From Bacillus sp. es.034 (lineage in GTDB: Bacteria > Bacillota > Bacilli > Bacillales > Bacillaceae_B), in NCBI RefSeq assembly GCF_002563655.1, contig NZ_PDIY01000001.1:2516001-2580000 (forward strand): a stretch of DNA of 64,000 nucleotides, read 5' to 3'. The notes under the pieces were generated by a model that did not search any database, was not told where the DNA came from, and saw nothing but the letters and a program-made list of their open reading frames with translations. A program made the position numbers and the translations under genes. This document shows, in pieces, positions 63,492 to 64,000 of this stretch; position 1 is the first letter of the stretch; every line of letters begins with the position of its first letter.

Positions 63492-64000
63492 ATGAATTAC
63501 GAAAACATCCAAAATGCAGCAAATCATTTGAAAAATCAATATACAGGGCAGCCTAAGGTAGGATTGATCCTTGGATCAGGACTTGGTGTACTGGCAGATG
63601 AAATACAAAACTCAGTGAAGATCCCATATAAAGAAATTCCGGATTTCCCAGTTTCAACAGTAGCCGGTCATGCAGGACAGCTGGTATTCGGCCAACTAGC
63701 CGGACAGGAAGTCGTCGCTATGCAAGGGCGTTTCCATTACTATGAAGGGTATGGTTTCGATAAAGTGACATTCCCTGTTCGTGTCATGAAAGAACTGGGC
63801 GTCGAAGTATTGATTGTGACCAATGCAGCCGGTGGCGTGAACGAAAGCTTCCAGGCGGGGGATCTGATGCTGATTTCCGATCATATCAACAATATGGGCG
63901 GCAATCCTCTTATTGGAGCGAATGACTCCCGATTAGGGCCAAGATTCCCTGATATGTCAGAAGCGTATTGTAAAGAACTTCGTCAAAAAGCGAAAGAAAT
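63492..64000 (+). CDS. punA: Purine nucleoside phosphorylase, 3' end outside window
   Basis: The first 169 codons are present; the gene continues past the window. The start MNYENIQNAANHL, then GLILGSGLG (phosphate-binding), VAGHAGQLVFG, QGRFHYYEGYG and TNAAGGVN define the trimeric purine nucleoside phosphorylase family (PupG/DeoD2 type). It cleaves guanosine and inosine, giving ribose 1-phosphate for DeoB. AAGGAG lies 6 bases before the ATG. It is 84 bases after deoB, the drm-pupG operon of B. subtilis. Confidence 0.95.
   Translation, partial: MNYENIQNAANHLKNQYTGQPKVGLILGSGLGVLADEIQNSVKIPYKEIPDFPVSTVAGHAGQLVFGQLAGQEVVAMQGRFHYYEGYGFDKVTFPVRVMKELGVEVLIVTNAAGGVNESFQAGDLMLISDHINNMGGNPLIGANDSRLGPRFPDMSEAYCKELRQKAKE

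Overview
The window reads as chromosomal core sequence from an endospore-forming, low-to-mid GC Gram-positive bacterium of the family Bacillaceae. Support comes from the gene content (bkdR-ptb-bcd-buk-lpdV-bkd, artPQR, mciZ, spoIIM, fur, xerD, deoB), from Bacillus-type ribosome sites and T-boxes, and from gene order that largely follows the yqi/yqj/yqk segment of Bacillus subtilis as I know it. A relative of B. subtilis with a richer branched-chain amino acid catabolism (a Rossellomorea or Cytobacillus-like Bacillus) is plausible, but I cannot fix the genus. I see no insertion sequence, prophage, CRISPR array, tRNA or rRNA.

Layout. 1-10.6 kb: yqzF (partial), the sigma-54 activator bkdR, and the bkd operon behind a perfect -24/-12 promoter, converting branched-chain keto acids to acyl-CoAs and onward to acyl phosphates and acids. 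11.1-15.5 kb: a large secreted serine protease (bacillopeptidase F type). 15.7-20.7 kb: methylmalonyl-CoA mutase (mutA, mutB) and its chaperone meaB behind a consensus cre site. 20.8-25.5 kb: bacilliredoxin, the artPQR arginine transporter (with CodY-like and ARG-box-like sites), yqjA, an L,D-transpeptidase and, on the opposite strand, a 31-codon Prli42 gene. 25.7-36 kb: methylmalonyl-CoA epimerase, a carboxyltransferase, a YqjE peptidase, a lone CheW, DNA polymerase IV, gndA, an old-yellow-enzyme, a cyclase and zwf. 36-44.5 kb: rnz, a phosphatase, acetyltransferase, namA, a glycosyltransferase, proI with a proline T-box, yqjP, yqjQ and a lipoprotein.

44.6-52.3 kb: the glcU-gdh pair with a sigma-G-like promoter, a Bacillaceae palindromic repeat, the SOS polymerase polYB with LexA boxes, yqjX, a CDGSH protein, yqkB, a membrane protein, an aminoglycoside-kinase-like gene, yqkD, and a 0.75-kb repeat-rich spacer. 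52.4-56 kb: HMG-CoA lyase divergent from thiolase-scoA-scoB, with a cre-like site between them. 56-64 kb: yqkE, grpB-like, yqkF, mciZ, nudF, an acetyltransferase, spoIIM, fur (with a PerR-like box), yqzK, xerD, deoB and punA (cut by the window end).

How it fits together. The bkd complex makes isobutyryl-, 2-methylbutyryl- and isovaleryl-CoA. The mutase, chaperone and epimerase funnel propionyl/methylmalonyl-CoA to succinyl-CoA. HMG-CoA lyase, the CoA transferase and thiolase finish leucine breakdown to acetyl-CoA. The cre-like sites in front of the second and third modules suggest shared carbon control. I found no convincing undescribed system; the most useful novelties are small genes (Prli42, MciZ, a 43-codon gene, a leader ORF at buk) and regulatory DNA.
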